The notes beneath the pieces are model-generated. The model worked only from the letters and a program-made list of their open reading frames with translations, searched no databases and was not told the DNA's origin. 17,946 bases of DNA from CAJBVG01 sp044337515 (lineage in GTDB: Bacteria > Bacteroidota > Bacteroidia > Sphingobacteriales > Sphingobacteriaceae): assembly GCA_044337515.1 (NCBI GenBank), contig JBIINK010000045.1, positions 1-17,946 of the forward strand. The letters run 5' to 3'. Position 1 is the stretch's first letter. Each line of letters opens with the position of its first letter. Below are positions 1 through 8,147 of this stretch, piece by piece. The translations under genes and the position numbers were made by a program.

Positions 1-2482
1 AATCTGAGAAAGTAGAAGCATTTGCTCCGTGTGCTTTCATTTTATCAGCTACTTTGTATCCTTCTAAAATATGGGTGAATGTATTCACTGGGAAATTGAA
101 TTGATCAGCCACTTTCATCAACATGTTGATTTCTGATTGTACATACGAGTGACAAGTGATGAATCGTTTTTTATTTAGTATTTCTAGTAAAGCATCAAGT
201 TCTAAGTCTTTACGAGCATTTTTATTTTTTTCATATTCACGAGCACGAGTAAATGCATCAACACATACTTGCTCTACTCCCATTCTAGTTTGTGGGAAAC
301 GTTCACGTTGATCATCGCCCCAATTCGATTGCTTAACATTTTCTCCTAAGGCAAATTTGATAAAGCCATCAGCGCCTTCGAATTTTAACTCTTCGGCATT
401 TTTACCGTAGCGTAATTTGATAAGTGCAGTTTGACCTCCAACAGGATTAGCAGAACCGTGTAATAAGTGAGAAGTTGTAACACCACCTGCTAATTGTCTG
501 TAAATATTAACATCTTCGGGATCTAGTGCATCTCCGATTCTAACTTCAGAAGTTATGGCTTGTGTGCCTTCGTTTACTCCACGAGATATAGCAATGTGCG
601 AATGCTCGTCGATAATACCAGGCGTTAAGTGTTTTCCCTTACCGTCAATAATTTTTGCTGTAGGGTCGCTTAAATTTTTTCCTACACTTATAATTTTTCC
701 TGCACTAATGAGTACATCGGTATTTTCTTGAATGCCTTCTTTTTCGTTGGTCCAAACGGTAGAGTTTTTAATTAACCATTTTTCTGCTTTAGGTAATTGT
801 GTATTACCATAAGCTGCAAATGGGAATATAATTGGTCCAACTTCATCTTTTTCTTTTTTGTCGTCTTTTTTGTCATCAGTTTTTTCTGTAAATAATTTTG
901 TACGAGTGGCAACCCATTCAATGTTGTTGTGGTTCACACTTCCCTGTCCTACTATTTTAAATGTACTTCCATCGATAACCGTTCCGCTTAAGCGTACTTT
1001 CTGAATAATCGTAGTATCATTAGGTTGAAATACCAAGGAAACATTATTGTTATTCCAAGTCGTATTAATTTTTGTTTTGCTACTGTCGGCGTTAATAATC
1101 GACCAGTCGGGTTTGTTTTTAGATCCTGCTATTTCTAATGAATACGATTGACCATTTGATTTTAATGTATAAGTACCTCTAATGTCAATTCCTTTTTCAG
1201 TTTCAATAATATTTTCTTCACCCGCAATCCAATTCGATTGAACTACTGCTTCCTCATCTGTAAAAACATTTCCATTTGTGATGATGAAATTCGCTTTCAT
1301 TCCAGCTTTCAATTCACCAACAAGGTTCGACGCATTAATCATTTGTGCAGGAACGCGAGTTAATGCATCCAATGCTTTTTCTTCTGAAAGTCCGTTCTTT
1401 ATAGCTTTGCGAAGATTAGGCCAGAAATCGTTTACACTTTTTAAATCACTTGTAGTAAATGCAAAGGTGATGTTTTCTTTAGCTAGGTATGCTGCATTGT
1501 ATGGAGCAAGCTCCCAATGTTTTAATTCTGCAATACCAACAGATTGTGCATCATAATAATCTTCTACATCATACGCTTTTGGATATTGTAAGCTAATGAT
1601 TAAAGAAGCGTTCATTGCTTTTAAGTCGGCTAAACGTTGGTAATCGGCACCGTTCGTTTTATAGATAAAGGTGTAACCGAACTCCTTCGCAATTTTGTTT
1701 GCGCGGAACACATCGTATAAATCGCTACACTCAAATATTTTTGGTAATGATGATTGTTTGTTCAGTGCTTCGTAAGAGTAATTTACTTCTTTGTTATTTT
1801 TTGCATACCAATTGGCATCATAAAAAGTTTGACGAAGTAAAGCGATACTCCCTATTAAAGAAGAAGGGTAATCTTGTGTTGATGTTCCTTTGCTAAACGA
1901 GAAGTGTGCACTGACATCTGATTTTAAAATTACGAGATGTTCTTTTTCATTATTTAAGTTCACCAGAACAGAGGTACCGCGAGCAATTCCATCTTTTTGG
2001 TAAGAGAGTACTGTTCCGAAACCTTGTTCACGCAAGCTACTTGCTTTATCCTCGTTTACTGTAAAGGCTGTTTTTGCATCAAACTCCGGACGAATAGCTT
2101 CGTTCCAGCTGTATGCTCCTTTTTTATTAGATATAAATTGAGGACCACGATTATCGCCTCTACCACCACGTTTTGCTTCTGGCATTCCGTAAGTAGTATT
2201 GATATCGATAAAAGAAGGATAGATGGTTTTACCCTCGCAATTCACAACGATAGCTCCTTTAGGGGTTGGTATACTAGCGCCAACTGCTACAATTGTACCG
2301 TTAGAAATTAGTAATGATGCTTTATCGATTTTAGTCGTTGCATTCACCACAATTTTTGCATTGGTAAAAATGTAGGTATTCGGACGAGTATCTTGAACAC
2401 CATTTAATGGAAATGTTTCTTGAGCATTCGTTATTCGAAAAATGAATAATGAAAAGAGGATTAGGGTGTAGCGTTTTCTCAT
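1..2482 (-). CDS. Secreted tandem amidohydrolase-family protein (C-terminus outside window)
   Basis: Reading leftwards from the ATG at 2482, the frame stays open to base 1, giving 827 codons of a protein that continues past the window. Residues 1-20 are a signal peptide (basic MRKR, hydrophobic stretch, then TNA-Q), so the protein is exported. Residues 35 to about 450 form a first amidohydrolase-like domain: the beta-sandwich (SNGTIVAVG), then YPSFIDINTTYG at 88-99 where the DxHxH metal motif should be, and near its end FTTSD and a GLSEEKALDALT segment typical of the family. After a beta-rich linker with a charged K/D run, a second domain starts near residue 580. It has an intact TPGIIDEHSH motif (His627, His629) and further candidate metal ligands His778 and His804. 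Only the second domain looks catalytic; its substrate cannot be told from sequence, though peptide-like or cyclic amide hydrolysis is usual in the family. The terminal metal-binding Asp lies outside the window. Calling it an amidohydrolase is secure, any precise activity is not. Confidence 0.9.
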   Translation of the reverse strand, partial: MRKRYTLILFSLFIFRITNAQETFPLNGVQDTRPNTYIFTNAKIVVNATTKIDKASLLISNGTIVAVGASIPTPKGAIVVNCEGKTIYPSFIDINTTYGMPEAKRGGRGDNRGPQFISNKKGAYSWNEAIRPEFDAKTAFTVNEDKASSLREQGFGTVLSYQKDGIARGTSVLVNLNNEKEHLVILKSDVSAHFSFSKGTSTQDYPSSLIGSIALLRQTFYDANWYAKNNKEVNYSYEALNKQSSLPKIFECSDLYDVFRANKIAKEFGYTFIYKTNGADYQRLADLKAMNASLIISLQYPKAYDVEDYYDAQSVGIAELKHWELAPYNAAYLAKENITFAFTTSDLKSVNDFWPNLRKAIKNGLSEEKALDALTRVPAQMINASNLVGELKAGMKANFIITNGNVFTDEEAVVQSNWIAGEENIIETEKGIDIRGTYTLKSNGQSYSLEIAGSKNKPDWSIINADSSKTKINTTWNNNNVSLVFQPNDTTIIQKVRLSGTVIDGSTFKIVGQGSVNHNNIEWVATRTKLFTEKTDDKKDDKKEKDEVGPIIFPFAAYGNTQLPKAEKWLIKNSTVWTNEKEGIQENTDVLISAGKIISVGKNLSDPTAKIIDGKGKHLTPGIIDEHSHIAISRGVNEGTQAITSEVRIGDALDPEDVNIYRQLAGGVTTSHLLHGSANPVGGQTALIKLRYGKNAEELKFEGADGFIKFALGENVKQSNWGDDQRERFPQTRMGVEQVCVDAFTRAREYEKNKNARKDLELDALLEILNKKRFITCHSYVQSEINMLMKVADQFNFPVNTFTHILEGYKVADKMKAHGANASTFSD

Positions 2483-2675
2483 ATTTATTTTTTAGGAATA
2501 ACTAATATAATTAATATTCATATTAAGTGTAGATGATTTTAAAAGCATCTTCTCAAAAGCAATGTTTCAAGGCATTCTAACAGTTTGTATATCAAGCTTG
2601 TTACAGTCATATTTTTTTTACGTTGCTGTAGTAGATACGTTACAAGAAATTCACTTAGAGTTAACAAGGCCGAAG

Positions 2676-2683
2676 TACTTTTG
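2676..2683 (+). promoter_or_regulatory. Candidate Bacteroidetes -7 element for the small secreted protein
   Basis: TACTTTTG matches the TAnnTTTG -7 consensus of Bacteroidetes primary sigma factors. The best -33 candidate, TTAG at 2655-2658, is 17 bases upstream and imperfect. The ATG is 46 bases downstream, leaving an A-rich leader (AAAAAAATAATATT just before the start) without a Shine-Dalgarno sequence, as is common in this phylum. Confidence 0.45.
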
Positions 2684-2729
2684 GGTGTTGAAAGAGATAA
2701 ACAAGATTCAACATTAAAAAAATAATATT

Positions 2730-3077
2730 ATGAAAACAAAATTGATGGCACTACTAACCCTTATTATACTAGGTGTAGCAAGTCAAGGGTTCGCCGCAGA
2801 AAAGAGCACATTAACAGCTAACGAAGAAGTAGCTAAAGTGGTAAAAGCTAAAATTCAATTCCCAGCATTTTTAAAAGCAGAAGGTGTAAAGAATGCTCAA
2901 GTTTTAGTAGAGTTCACTGTAAACGAAAATGGTTCATTAAATGTAATTAATACTAACCAATCCGATCAAAGGGTAAAAGATTACGTAATGGAACAATTAG
3001 AGAACATCCAGGTACAAAGCGCAGATTACGAAGTGGGTGAAGTGTACATGTTGAAGCTGAATTTCCGCTTATTGTAG
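2730..3077 (+). CDS. Small secreted protein, TonB C-terminal-like fold, function unknown
   Basis: A 115-residue protein. Residues 1-22 are a clear signal peptide (MKTK, hydrophobic core, then QGFA-AEK), leaving a mature domain of about 93 residues in the periplasm or on the surface. The mature part has the pattern FPAFLKAEG, then VLVEFTVNENGSL, then a helix, and finally VYMLKLNFRL. This resembles the beta-alpha-beta TonB C-terminal domain seen in many small Bacteroidota proteins. It has no transmembrane anchor or proline-rich span, so it is not a working TonB energy transducer. It is monocistronic: it has its own candidate promoter and is closed by a strong terminator at 3107-3137. I cannot assign a function; the fold call is moderate and rests on pattern only. 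Confidence 0.8.
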   Translation: MKTKLMALLTLIILGVASQGFAAEKSTLTANEEVAKVVKAKIQFPAFLKAEGVKNAQVLVEFTVNENGSLNVINTNQSDQRVKDYVMEQLENIQVQSADYEVGEVYMLKLNFRLL

Positions 3078-3106
3078 AAAATAATCATAATTGACGTTTA
3101 TAGGGG

Positions 3107-3137
3107 GCCTGTTTCCGAGAGGAGGCAGGCTTTTTTA
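3107..3137 (+). terminator. Rho-independent terminator
   Basis: Bases 3107-3116 pair with 3121-3130 (GCCTG with CAGGC, two G-T pairs, then TCC with GGA) to give a 10-bp stem capped by a GAGA tetraloop, followed at once by TTTTTT. It lies 29 bases after the stop of the small secreted protein and separates it from the cytochrome c promoter just downstream. Confidence 0.88.
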
Positions 3138-3147
3138 TTGCTTTTTA

Positions 3148-3177
3148 TTGGTGTATTGCAGATTCGTTCTATCTTTG
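3148..3177 (+). promoter_or_regulatory. Bacteroidetes-type promoter of the cytochrome c-hflX unit
   Basis: TTG at 3148-3150, a 19-base spacer, then TATCTTTG at 3170-3177: a full match to the TTG/TAnnTTTG promoter of Bacteroidota. The ATG at 3193 is only 15 bases past the -7 element, so the expected mRNA leader is about 10 bases and A-rich. This supports 3193 as the true start. Confidence 0.7.
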
Positions 3178-3192
3178 AAAAAAAACACCAAA

Positions 3193-3885
3193 ATGGAGAT
3201 CATCAAAAACATTCACATTGCAAGTGCAAGTCTATTTTTATTAGACTATGTTATTAAAACAATTTTACTACTTATTGGAAGCAGTTCTTTAGAAAAATAC
3301 AAACAGGTAACAAAAGTGCCTAGTATGATTATTAGCACTGCATTTCTAGCAACTGGTATTTACTTAATTGCTAAAATTGGTATGGGTAATGTTGGTGGCT
3401 GGTTCCACTTAAAAGTTACATTAACCGTAGTTGGTGTAGTATTGGGAATTATTGGATTCAAGAAAAATAGCAAAGTATTAGCAATCATATCAACTATCTT
3501 ATTTCTTTATGTCTATGGTTTATCGGAAACGAGAGATGTAAAATTAGGTATTGGCAAACCAGGTATGGGTAATGTAATTACAGATACTGCCGATGCGAAT
3601 TATGATTTATTAGCACACGGTAAGGGTATATATAATGTTAACTGTTTGAAATGCCATGGAGAAAATGGACAAGCAGGCGTTAATGGTGCAGCAAATTTAA
3701 CCGCATCGATGTGTGAGAACAGAGGCTTGGTAGGAATTATCAGAAATGGTAGAAAACTAATGCCAGCATTTAAAGATTTATTAAACGAGCAAGAAGTAAC
3801 TGCAGTAGCAGAATATGTAAAATCGTTAAGAGTATATGCCGTAGAGGCAGCAACAGATTCTACTGCGGTAGATTCAACAAAATAA
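3193..3885 (+). CDS. Four-helix membrane protein fused to a C-terminal c-type cytochrome domain
   Basis: A 230-residue protein. Four hydrophobic helices lie at about residues 8-29, 44-62, 73-89 and 94-111, resembling SirB-type small membrane proteins (family assignment tentative). After a short linker comes a class I cytochrome c domain, residues 135-213: heme-attachment motif CLKCH at 151-155, and Met190 in KLMPAF as the expected axial ligand, followed by a helix that packs on the heme (EVTAVAEYVKSL). The heme domain should face the periplasm and carry electrons in respiration. A short tail rich in T, S, D and A ends the protein. His8 and His72 in or near the helices could bind a further cofactor, but this is a guess. 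The start at 3193 is chosen because the open frame upstream runs through a terminator and a promoter. hflX follows after three bases in the same frame (TAA TTA ATG), so the two are probably co-transcribed. Confidence 0.87.
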   Translation: MEIIKNIHIASASLFLLDYVIKTILLLIGSSSLEKYKQVTKVPSMIISTAFLATGIYLIAKIGMGNVGGWFHLKVTLTVVGVVLGIIGFKKNSKVLAIISTILFLYVYGLSETRDVKLGIGKPGMGNVITDTADANYDLLAHGKGIYNVNCLKCHGENGQAGVNGAANLTASMCENRGLVGIIRNGRKLMPAFKDLLNEQEVTAVAEYVKSLRVYAVEAATDSTAVDSTK

Positions 3886-3888
3886 TTA

Positions 3889-5052
3889 ATGGCAAAAAAA
3901 TTATACGATACTGCTAAGAAAAAAGAGCGTGTGGTGTTGGTGGGTGTAATTACTCCCGACGAAACAGAAGAGCAGGAAAAAGAATATTTAGAAGAGTTAG
4001 CTTTTCTAGTGGAGACGGCTGGTGGTATCACTATAAAACAGTTTACTCAAAAGCTTCAACGCCCCGATGTACGCACGTATGTGGGCAAGGGTAAGCTTGA
4101 AGATATTTTAGCATTTGTAAAAGTGGAGGAGATAGATCTTGTTGTTTTTGACGACGAGCTTACTCCTTCACAATTACGAAATATTGAGCGCGAACTTCAA
4201 TGTTTAGTACTCGATAGAAGTAATTTAATTCTCGATATTTTTGCAGGCAGAGCACAAACCGCTCAAGCGAAAACCCAAGTAGAATTAGCACAAAGCCGAT
4301 ATTTATTACCAAGGTTAACCCGATTGTGGACTCACTTAGAGCGACAAAAAGGGGGTATTGGTATGCGTGGTCCGGGAGAGAGTCAGATTGAAACGGATAG
4401 ACGTATTATCTTAAATAAGATTTCTGTTTTAGAAGATCGCTTAGAATTAATTGATAAGCAAAGTGAAACACAACGCCGTAACCGTGGCGATTTAATTCGT
4501 GTGGCTTTAGTGGGTTATACCAATGTTGGTAAATCAACCATCATGAACATGTTGAGTAAGTCGGAAGTGTTTGCCGAAAATAAATTGTTCGCAACATTAG
4601 ACACTACGGTTCGAAAAGTGGTGATTGAAAATGTTCCCTTCTTACTTTCCGATACCGTTGGATTTATTAGAAAACTACCTCACCATTTAATTGAGTGTTT
4701 TAAATCTACATTAGCCGAAGTAAAAGAAGCCGATATTTTATTACACGTTGTGGACATGTCGCATCCGAGTTTTGAAGATCAGATTAACACGGTTAACGAA
4801 ACGCTGAAAGACTTGGAATCATTGGACAAACCAACCATAATGGTGTTCAATAAAATTGATGCTTATACTAACGAAGACCAACCCATGAGCTTCGATGATT
4901 ATAAAAGAAGTTGGATGAACAAAGTAAATACTCCAGCTATTTTCATCTCCGCATTAAAGAACGAAAACATCCAAGAGTTTAGAGCATTGATTTACGATAA
5001 AGTAAAAGAATTGCATCAGGAGAAATATCCGAATAATAGTTTTTTGTATTAA
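3889..5052 (+). CDS. hflX: GTPase HflX
   Basis: A 387-residue GTPase of normal family length. HflX binds the 50S subunit and splits stalled or hibernating 70S ribosomes under stress (known for the family). The N-terminal HflX domain covers about residues 15-195 and includes the conserved GPGESQIETDRR stretch at 161-172 after a helical region. The G domain then has all motifs: G1 GYTNVGKS at 209-216, G2 around TLDTT at 236-240, G3 DTVG at 255-258, G4 NKID at 321-324 and G5 SAL at 354-356. The start is three bases after the cytochrome c stop, with no Shine-Dalgarno sequence, suggesting coupled translation. The stop codon lies in TTAA at 5049-5052, which also supplies the stop of the opposite exporter gene. 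Confidence 0.96.
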   Translation: MAKKLYDTAKKKERVVLVGVITPDETEEQEKEYLEELAFLVETAGGITIKQFTQKLQRPDVRTYVGKGKLEDILAFVKVEEIDLVVFDDELTPSQLRNIERELQCLVLDRSNLILDIFAGRAQTAQAKTQVELAQSRYLLPRLTRLWTHLERQKGGIGMRGPGESQIETDRRIILNKISVLEDRLELIDKQSETQRRNRGDLIRVALVGYTNVGKSTIMNMLSKSEVFAENKLFATLDTTVRKVVIENVPFLLSDTVGFIRKLPHHLIECFKSTLAEVKEADILLHVVDMSHPSFEDQINTVNETLKDLESLDKPTIMVFNKIDAYTNEDQPMSFDDYKRSWMNKVNTPAIFISALKNENIQEFRALIYDKVKELHQEKYPNNSFLY

Positions 5053-6872
5053 AAACTCTGCATCTCACTAAGCTTCCTGTACATGCCGTTTAAAGCTAGC
5101 AACTCGGTATGTGTTCCGCGCTCAATAATTTGTCCGCCTTGCATAACGATAATTTGATCGGCATATTGAATGGTAGAAAGTCTGTGTGCAATAACAACCG
5201 AAGTTCTATTCTTCATTAAGTTTTGAATAGCCTCTTGTACTAAGCGTTCTGATTCGGTATCTAATGCTGAAGTCGCTTCATCTAGAATTAGTATTGGTGG
5301 GTTTTTAAGCACGGCTCTTGCAATCGATAAACGTTGACGTTGTCCGCCAGAAAGCTTCGCTCCTCTATCGCCAATATTGGTATAGTACCCTTCTTCTAAT
5401 TTATCGATGAACTCGTGTGCATTGGCAATTTTTGCTGCTTCTATTACTTGCTCTTCTGTTGCCGATTCGTTTCCGAAAGAAATATTTTTAAACACGGTAT
5501 CGTTAAACAAAATAGATTCTTGTGTAACAATTCCCATCAAATGATTTAAGTCCGATAATTTTATTTTACGAATATCAATACCATCAATGGTAATGGCTCC
5601 TTCGGTAACATCATAAAAACGTGGAAGCAAATCGGCCATGGTCGATTTACCCGCACCCGATGCTCCAACCAATGCAATCATTTTTCCTTTTTCAACATCT
5701 AAATTAATGTTGTCTAATACTTTTTTCTCGGCATATTGGAAAGAGACATTCTCGTAAGAAATTTTTCCTTTAAAGTCCGAAATGCTAATGGCATTAGGGT
5801 CTTCCTCAATTTTAACAGGTGTATCGAGTATCGCAAAAATTCGTTCTCCCGAAGCAATACCTCTTTGTATACTGGTTAATGCTGAAGAAATATTTTTCGC
5901 AGGAACCAAAATCTGCGAGTATAAAATGATGTAAGTAATAAACTCCGATGCATTCAAATCAGATTTGTTTTGCAACACTAATTGCCCGCCGTAAAGAATA
6001 ACCAATACCACCACCGTTACTCCTAAGAATTCTGAAATAGGTGAAGCCAATTCTCTTTTGTTCCACATCGATTTTAAGATGGCACGGTATTGAGAATTTT
6101 GTTCATCGAATTTTTTGTTTACATATTTCTGCGCATTAAAAGCTTTGATAATTCTAATTCCAGAAATGGTTTCTTCGATGATGCTTAATATATTGCCCAG
6201 TAATAATTGTCCTTGCTTCGCATCTTTTCTTAGTCGGCGCGAAATGCTTGTGATCACTAGTCCGGAGATAGGAAGTACAATTAAAGTAAACAAGGTTAAT
6301 TGCACCGACATTGTGAAGAGTAATATTATGTACCCTACAATCATTAAAGGTTCACGGAAAATGACTTGCACTGAACTAACCACAGAACTTTCTATTTCGT
6401 TCACATCATTTGATAAGCTCGACATGATATCTCCCTTACGTTGGTCGTGAAAATAGCCAACGTGTAGGTTGGTGATTTTGAGGTATAAACTTTCGCGGAT
6501 ATTTTTCACCACATACGTTCTCATATTGGTCATTACGCGCTGCGACCAGTACTTAAATACATTGGCGAAGAATACCGAAGTGATGATGATGACACACACG
6601 AATTGTAGCGCACCACTTTGACCATAAGAGGAGTATATTTTGTAGAAATAATAATCGAAGAGATGTTTAGCATAATCGATGTTCATGCTAAAGCTAGGCT
6701 CGGTAACTACTTTGGTAGTTTCAACCTTTTCGAAAATTACATTCAATAAAGGAATTAATAGGGAGAAGTTAACCAAACCGAATATGACAGCCAATACCGC
6801 TAATACGGCATATTTAGGCACAAAACGGTTTAGTGGTCGTGCAAAAGCAAGTAGTTTAAAATAGGTTTTCAT
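5049..6872 (-). CDS. MsbA-type ABC exporter (membrane and ATPase domains fused)
   Basis: A 607-residue half-transporter expected to work as a homodimer in the inner membrane. The membrane domain (about 1-345) has six hydrophobic segments, with a longer than usual periplasmic stretch between the first two (about 50-85). The nucleotide-binding domain has Walker A GASGAGKST at 403-411, Q-loop Gln451, signature LSGGQ at 507-511, Walker B ILILDE at 527-532, D-loop SALD and switch His563, so it should be a working ATPase. It resembles MsbA/lipid flippases and also multidrug exporters; sequence alone does not separate them. The divergent neighbour is a GT2 glycosyltransferase, which leans weakly towards lipid or glycan export. 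The ATG at 6872 is the natural start. Confidence 0.93.
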   Translation of the reverse strand: MKTYFKLLAFARPLNRFVPKYAVLAVLAVIFGLVNFSLLIPLLNVIFEKVETTKVVTEPSFSMNIDYAKHLFDYYFYKIYSSYGQSGALQFVCVIIITSVFFANVFKYWSQRVMTNMRTYVVKNIRESLYLKITNLHVGYFHDQRKGDIMSSLSNDVNEIESSVVSSVQVIFREPLMIVGYIILLFTMSVQLTLFTLIVLPISGLVITSISRRLRKDAKQGQLLLGNILSIIEETISGIRIIKAFNAQKYVNKKFDEQNSQYRAILKSMWNKRELASPISEFLGVTVVVLVILYGGQLVLQNKSDLNASEFITYIILYSQILVPAKNISSALTSIQRGIASGERIFAILDTPVKIEEDPNAISISDFKGKISYENVSFQYAEKKVLDNINLDVEKGKMIALVGASGAGKSTMADLLPRFYDVTEGAITIDGIDIRKIKLSDLNHLMGIVTQESILFNDTVFKNISFGNESATEEQVIEAAKIANAHEFIDKLEEGYYTNIGDRGAKLSGGQRQRLSIARAVLKNPPILILDEATSALDTESERLVQEAIQNLMKNRTSVVIAHRLSTIQYADQIIVMQGGQIIERGTHTELLALNGMYRKLSEMQSF

Positions 6873-6927
6873 GAATTAAATGCAAAATAATACAATTATT
6901 TCAATACGTAGAAGATAATTAGAATAG

Positions 6928-6935
6928 TATCTTTG
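6928..6935 (+). promoter_or_regulatory. Candidate -7 element before the glycosyltransferase
   Basis: TATCTTTG is a perfect TAnnTTTG match and identical to the -7 element before the cytochrome c gene. No good TTG lies at the normal -33 distance. The ATG at 6945 is nine bases downstream, so a transcript from here would be nearly leaderless. Confidence 0.45.
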
Positions 6936-6944
6936 TTTTTGTAT

Positions 6945-7766
6945 ATGATAAGTATAATAACGGCCGTACATAACCAATTGGCCATTAACAAGATATTTTT
7001 AGAATACCTTAAAAAGTACACCCATCATCCTTATGAATTAATCATCATTGATAATAATTCTACAGATGGCACGAGGGAGTTTTTTAAAGAAAATGGAGCG
7101 ATCGTGATTGAGAACGATGCCAATTATTCCTATCCATATACCCAAAACCAAGGTATTAAAGCAGCGAAGTATGATGTTTTTGCTTTTTTAAACAATGACA
7201 TTACCGTTGCACCGAACTGGGATAAGCATATTTTGGAAGCTATGAAAGCGAATGCTTTGGATGTAGCCACCGTTTGTGGAATTGAGCGATTGGAGAATAA
7301 AGAGGTGACGAAGGAATATGGCAGAAGATGGAAACGTATTAAAAATATCATATCCTTTTTCAACCGATCAGAATGGAGTTTTAGGTTGATGCATACATTG
7401 ATGTATGGAAACTGGGAAAAGTTTTCGGAAGCAAGACACAAGCAATTTGGAAACAAATGTATTGAAGGTTTTGTTGGAAATAGTGTAGTGTTTACGCGTA
7501 GAGCCTTAGATTTATTAGGCCTTTATGATGAACGCATACAAGCAGCCGATTTTGATTTGTATGTACGCACAAAGAAAAGATTTTTAGAACATGGCGATAT
7601 TAAACCTTGTCATATTGCGTTGGGTGTATATAACCATCACTATATACGCGTTACTTTAAAGTCGAAGCCCCCTGTATTTGCAGATGCTTCGCAGATGATT
7701 AAATTAGAAGATAAATGGACAGCTGAAGAGCTAGCGTTGTATATGAAAGACAACGTCACTACTTGA
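6945..7766 (+). CDS. Glycosyltransferase family 2 protein
   Basis: A 273-residue cytoplasmic GT-A glycosyltransferase that would move a sugar from a nucleotide-sugar to an unknown acceptor, most likely a surface glycan or lipid. The opening MISIITAVHNQ and ELIIIDNNSTDGTREF around residues 31-46 form the nucleotide-binding Rossmann-like start of GT2. FLNNDI near residue 80 holds the metal-binding Asp of the DxD-type motif. Further on, IEGFVGNSVVFTRRAL and LYDERIQAADFDLYVR match the acceptor side and the catalytic ED-like position, here AAD. No transmembrane helices are visible. I use the ATG at 6945: an earlier TTG at 6933 would add four residues but sits inside the -7 promoter element. The ATG of rbfA follows 12 bases after the stop. 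Confidence 0.87.
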   Translation: MISIITAVHNQLAINKIFLEYLKKYTHHPYELIIIDNNSTDGTREFFKENGAIVIENDANYSYPYTQNQGIKAAKYDVFAFLNNDITVAPNWDKHILEAMKANALDVATVCGIERLENKEVTKEYGRRWKRIKNIISFFNRSEWSFRLMHTLMYGNWEKFSEARHKQFGNKCIEGFVGNSVVFTRRALDLLGLYDERIQAADFDLYVRTKKRFLEHGDIKPCHIALGVYNHHYIRVTLKSKPPVFADASQMIKLEDKWTAEELALYMKDNVTT

Positions 7767-7778
7767 TAGGATAGAAAA

Positions 7779-8147
7779 ATGGAATCGAAAAGACAACAAA
7801 AGTTTTCGCGAGTAATTCAAAAAGAGTTAAGCGAAATATTTCAACGAGAAGGATTATCGTTTCACGGCAATACAATTGTAACGATAACAATGGTGAGAAT
7901 TTCTCCAGACTTATCGGTAGCACGTATTTACTTGAGCTTATTTAACTCAGCCAATAAAGAACAATTATTAGCGGAAATAAAATCACAAACCAAAGAGATT
8001 CGTTACAAACTTGGTGAGCGCATTCGCAACCAAGCACGTATTGTTCCACACTTAGAATTTTTCTTAGACGATTCTATGGAATATGTTTCACGCATGGATC
8101 AATTGTTTAATAAAATCAACAAAGAAAAAGAAGAAGGAGAAGAATGA
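7779..8147 (+). CDS. rbfA: Ribosome-binding factor A
   Basis: A 122-residue single-domain KH-type protein needed late in 30S maturation, where it helps process the 5' end of 16S rRNA and aids cold adaptation (known for the family). Diagnostic features are the N-terminal helix with RQQKFSRVIQKELSEIFQ, then MVRISPDLSVARIYLSLF around residues 39-56, matching the family pattern of SPDL followed by A and YxS. A C-terminal stretch, RYKLGERIRNQARIVPHLEFFLDDS, matches the helix and strand that end the domain. It ends in an acidic/basic K/E tail. Its stop overlaps the next start as ATGA at 8144-8147. It is 12 bases downstream of the glycosyltransferase, a chance operon partner rather than a functional one. 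Confidence 0.94.
   Translation: MESKRQQKFSRVIQKELSEIFQREGLSFHGNTIVTITMVRISPDLSVARIYLSLFNSANKEQLLAEIKSQTKEIRYKLGERIRNQARIVPHLEFFLDDSMEYVSRMDQLFNKINKEKEEGEE

Noticed and set aside
1278..2311. Plus-strand open frames at 1278-1556, 1699-1896 and 1997-2311
   Set aside because: They lie opposite the amidohydrolase gene, which is continuous on the minus strand with recognisable domains, and their products resemble nothing I know.
2483..2729. Possible small RNA or tRNA in the divergent gap
   Set aside because: No cloverleaf or strong hairpin is seen; only AT-rich DNA, a weak AGATG/CATCT stem and the candidate promoter at 2676.
3091..3192. Extension of the cytochrome c frame 34 codons upstream
   Set aside because: This stretch contains a strong terminator (3107-3137) and a consensus promoter (3148-3177); the start at 3193 fits the promoter and gives a sensible membrane N-terminus.
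3600..4031. Minus-strand open frame of 143 codons
   Set aside because: Shadow of the cytochrome c and hflX genes; it spans their junction and has composition unlike a real protein.
6933..6944. TTG start for the glycosyltransferase
   Set aside because: The TTG is part of the TATCTTTG promoter box; the ATG at 6945 gives the usual GT2 opening.
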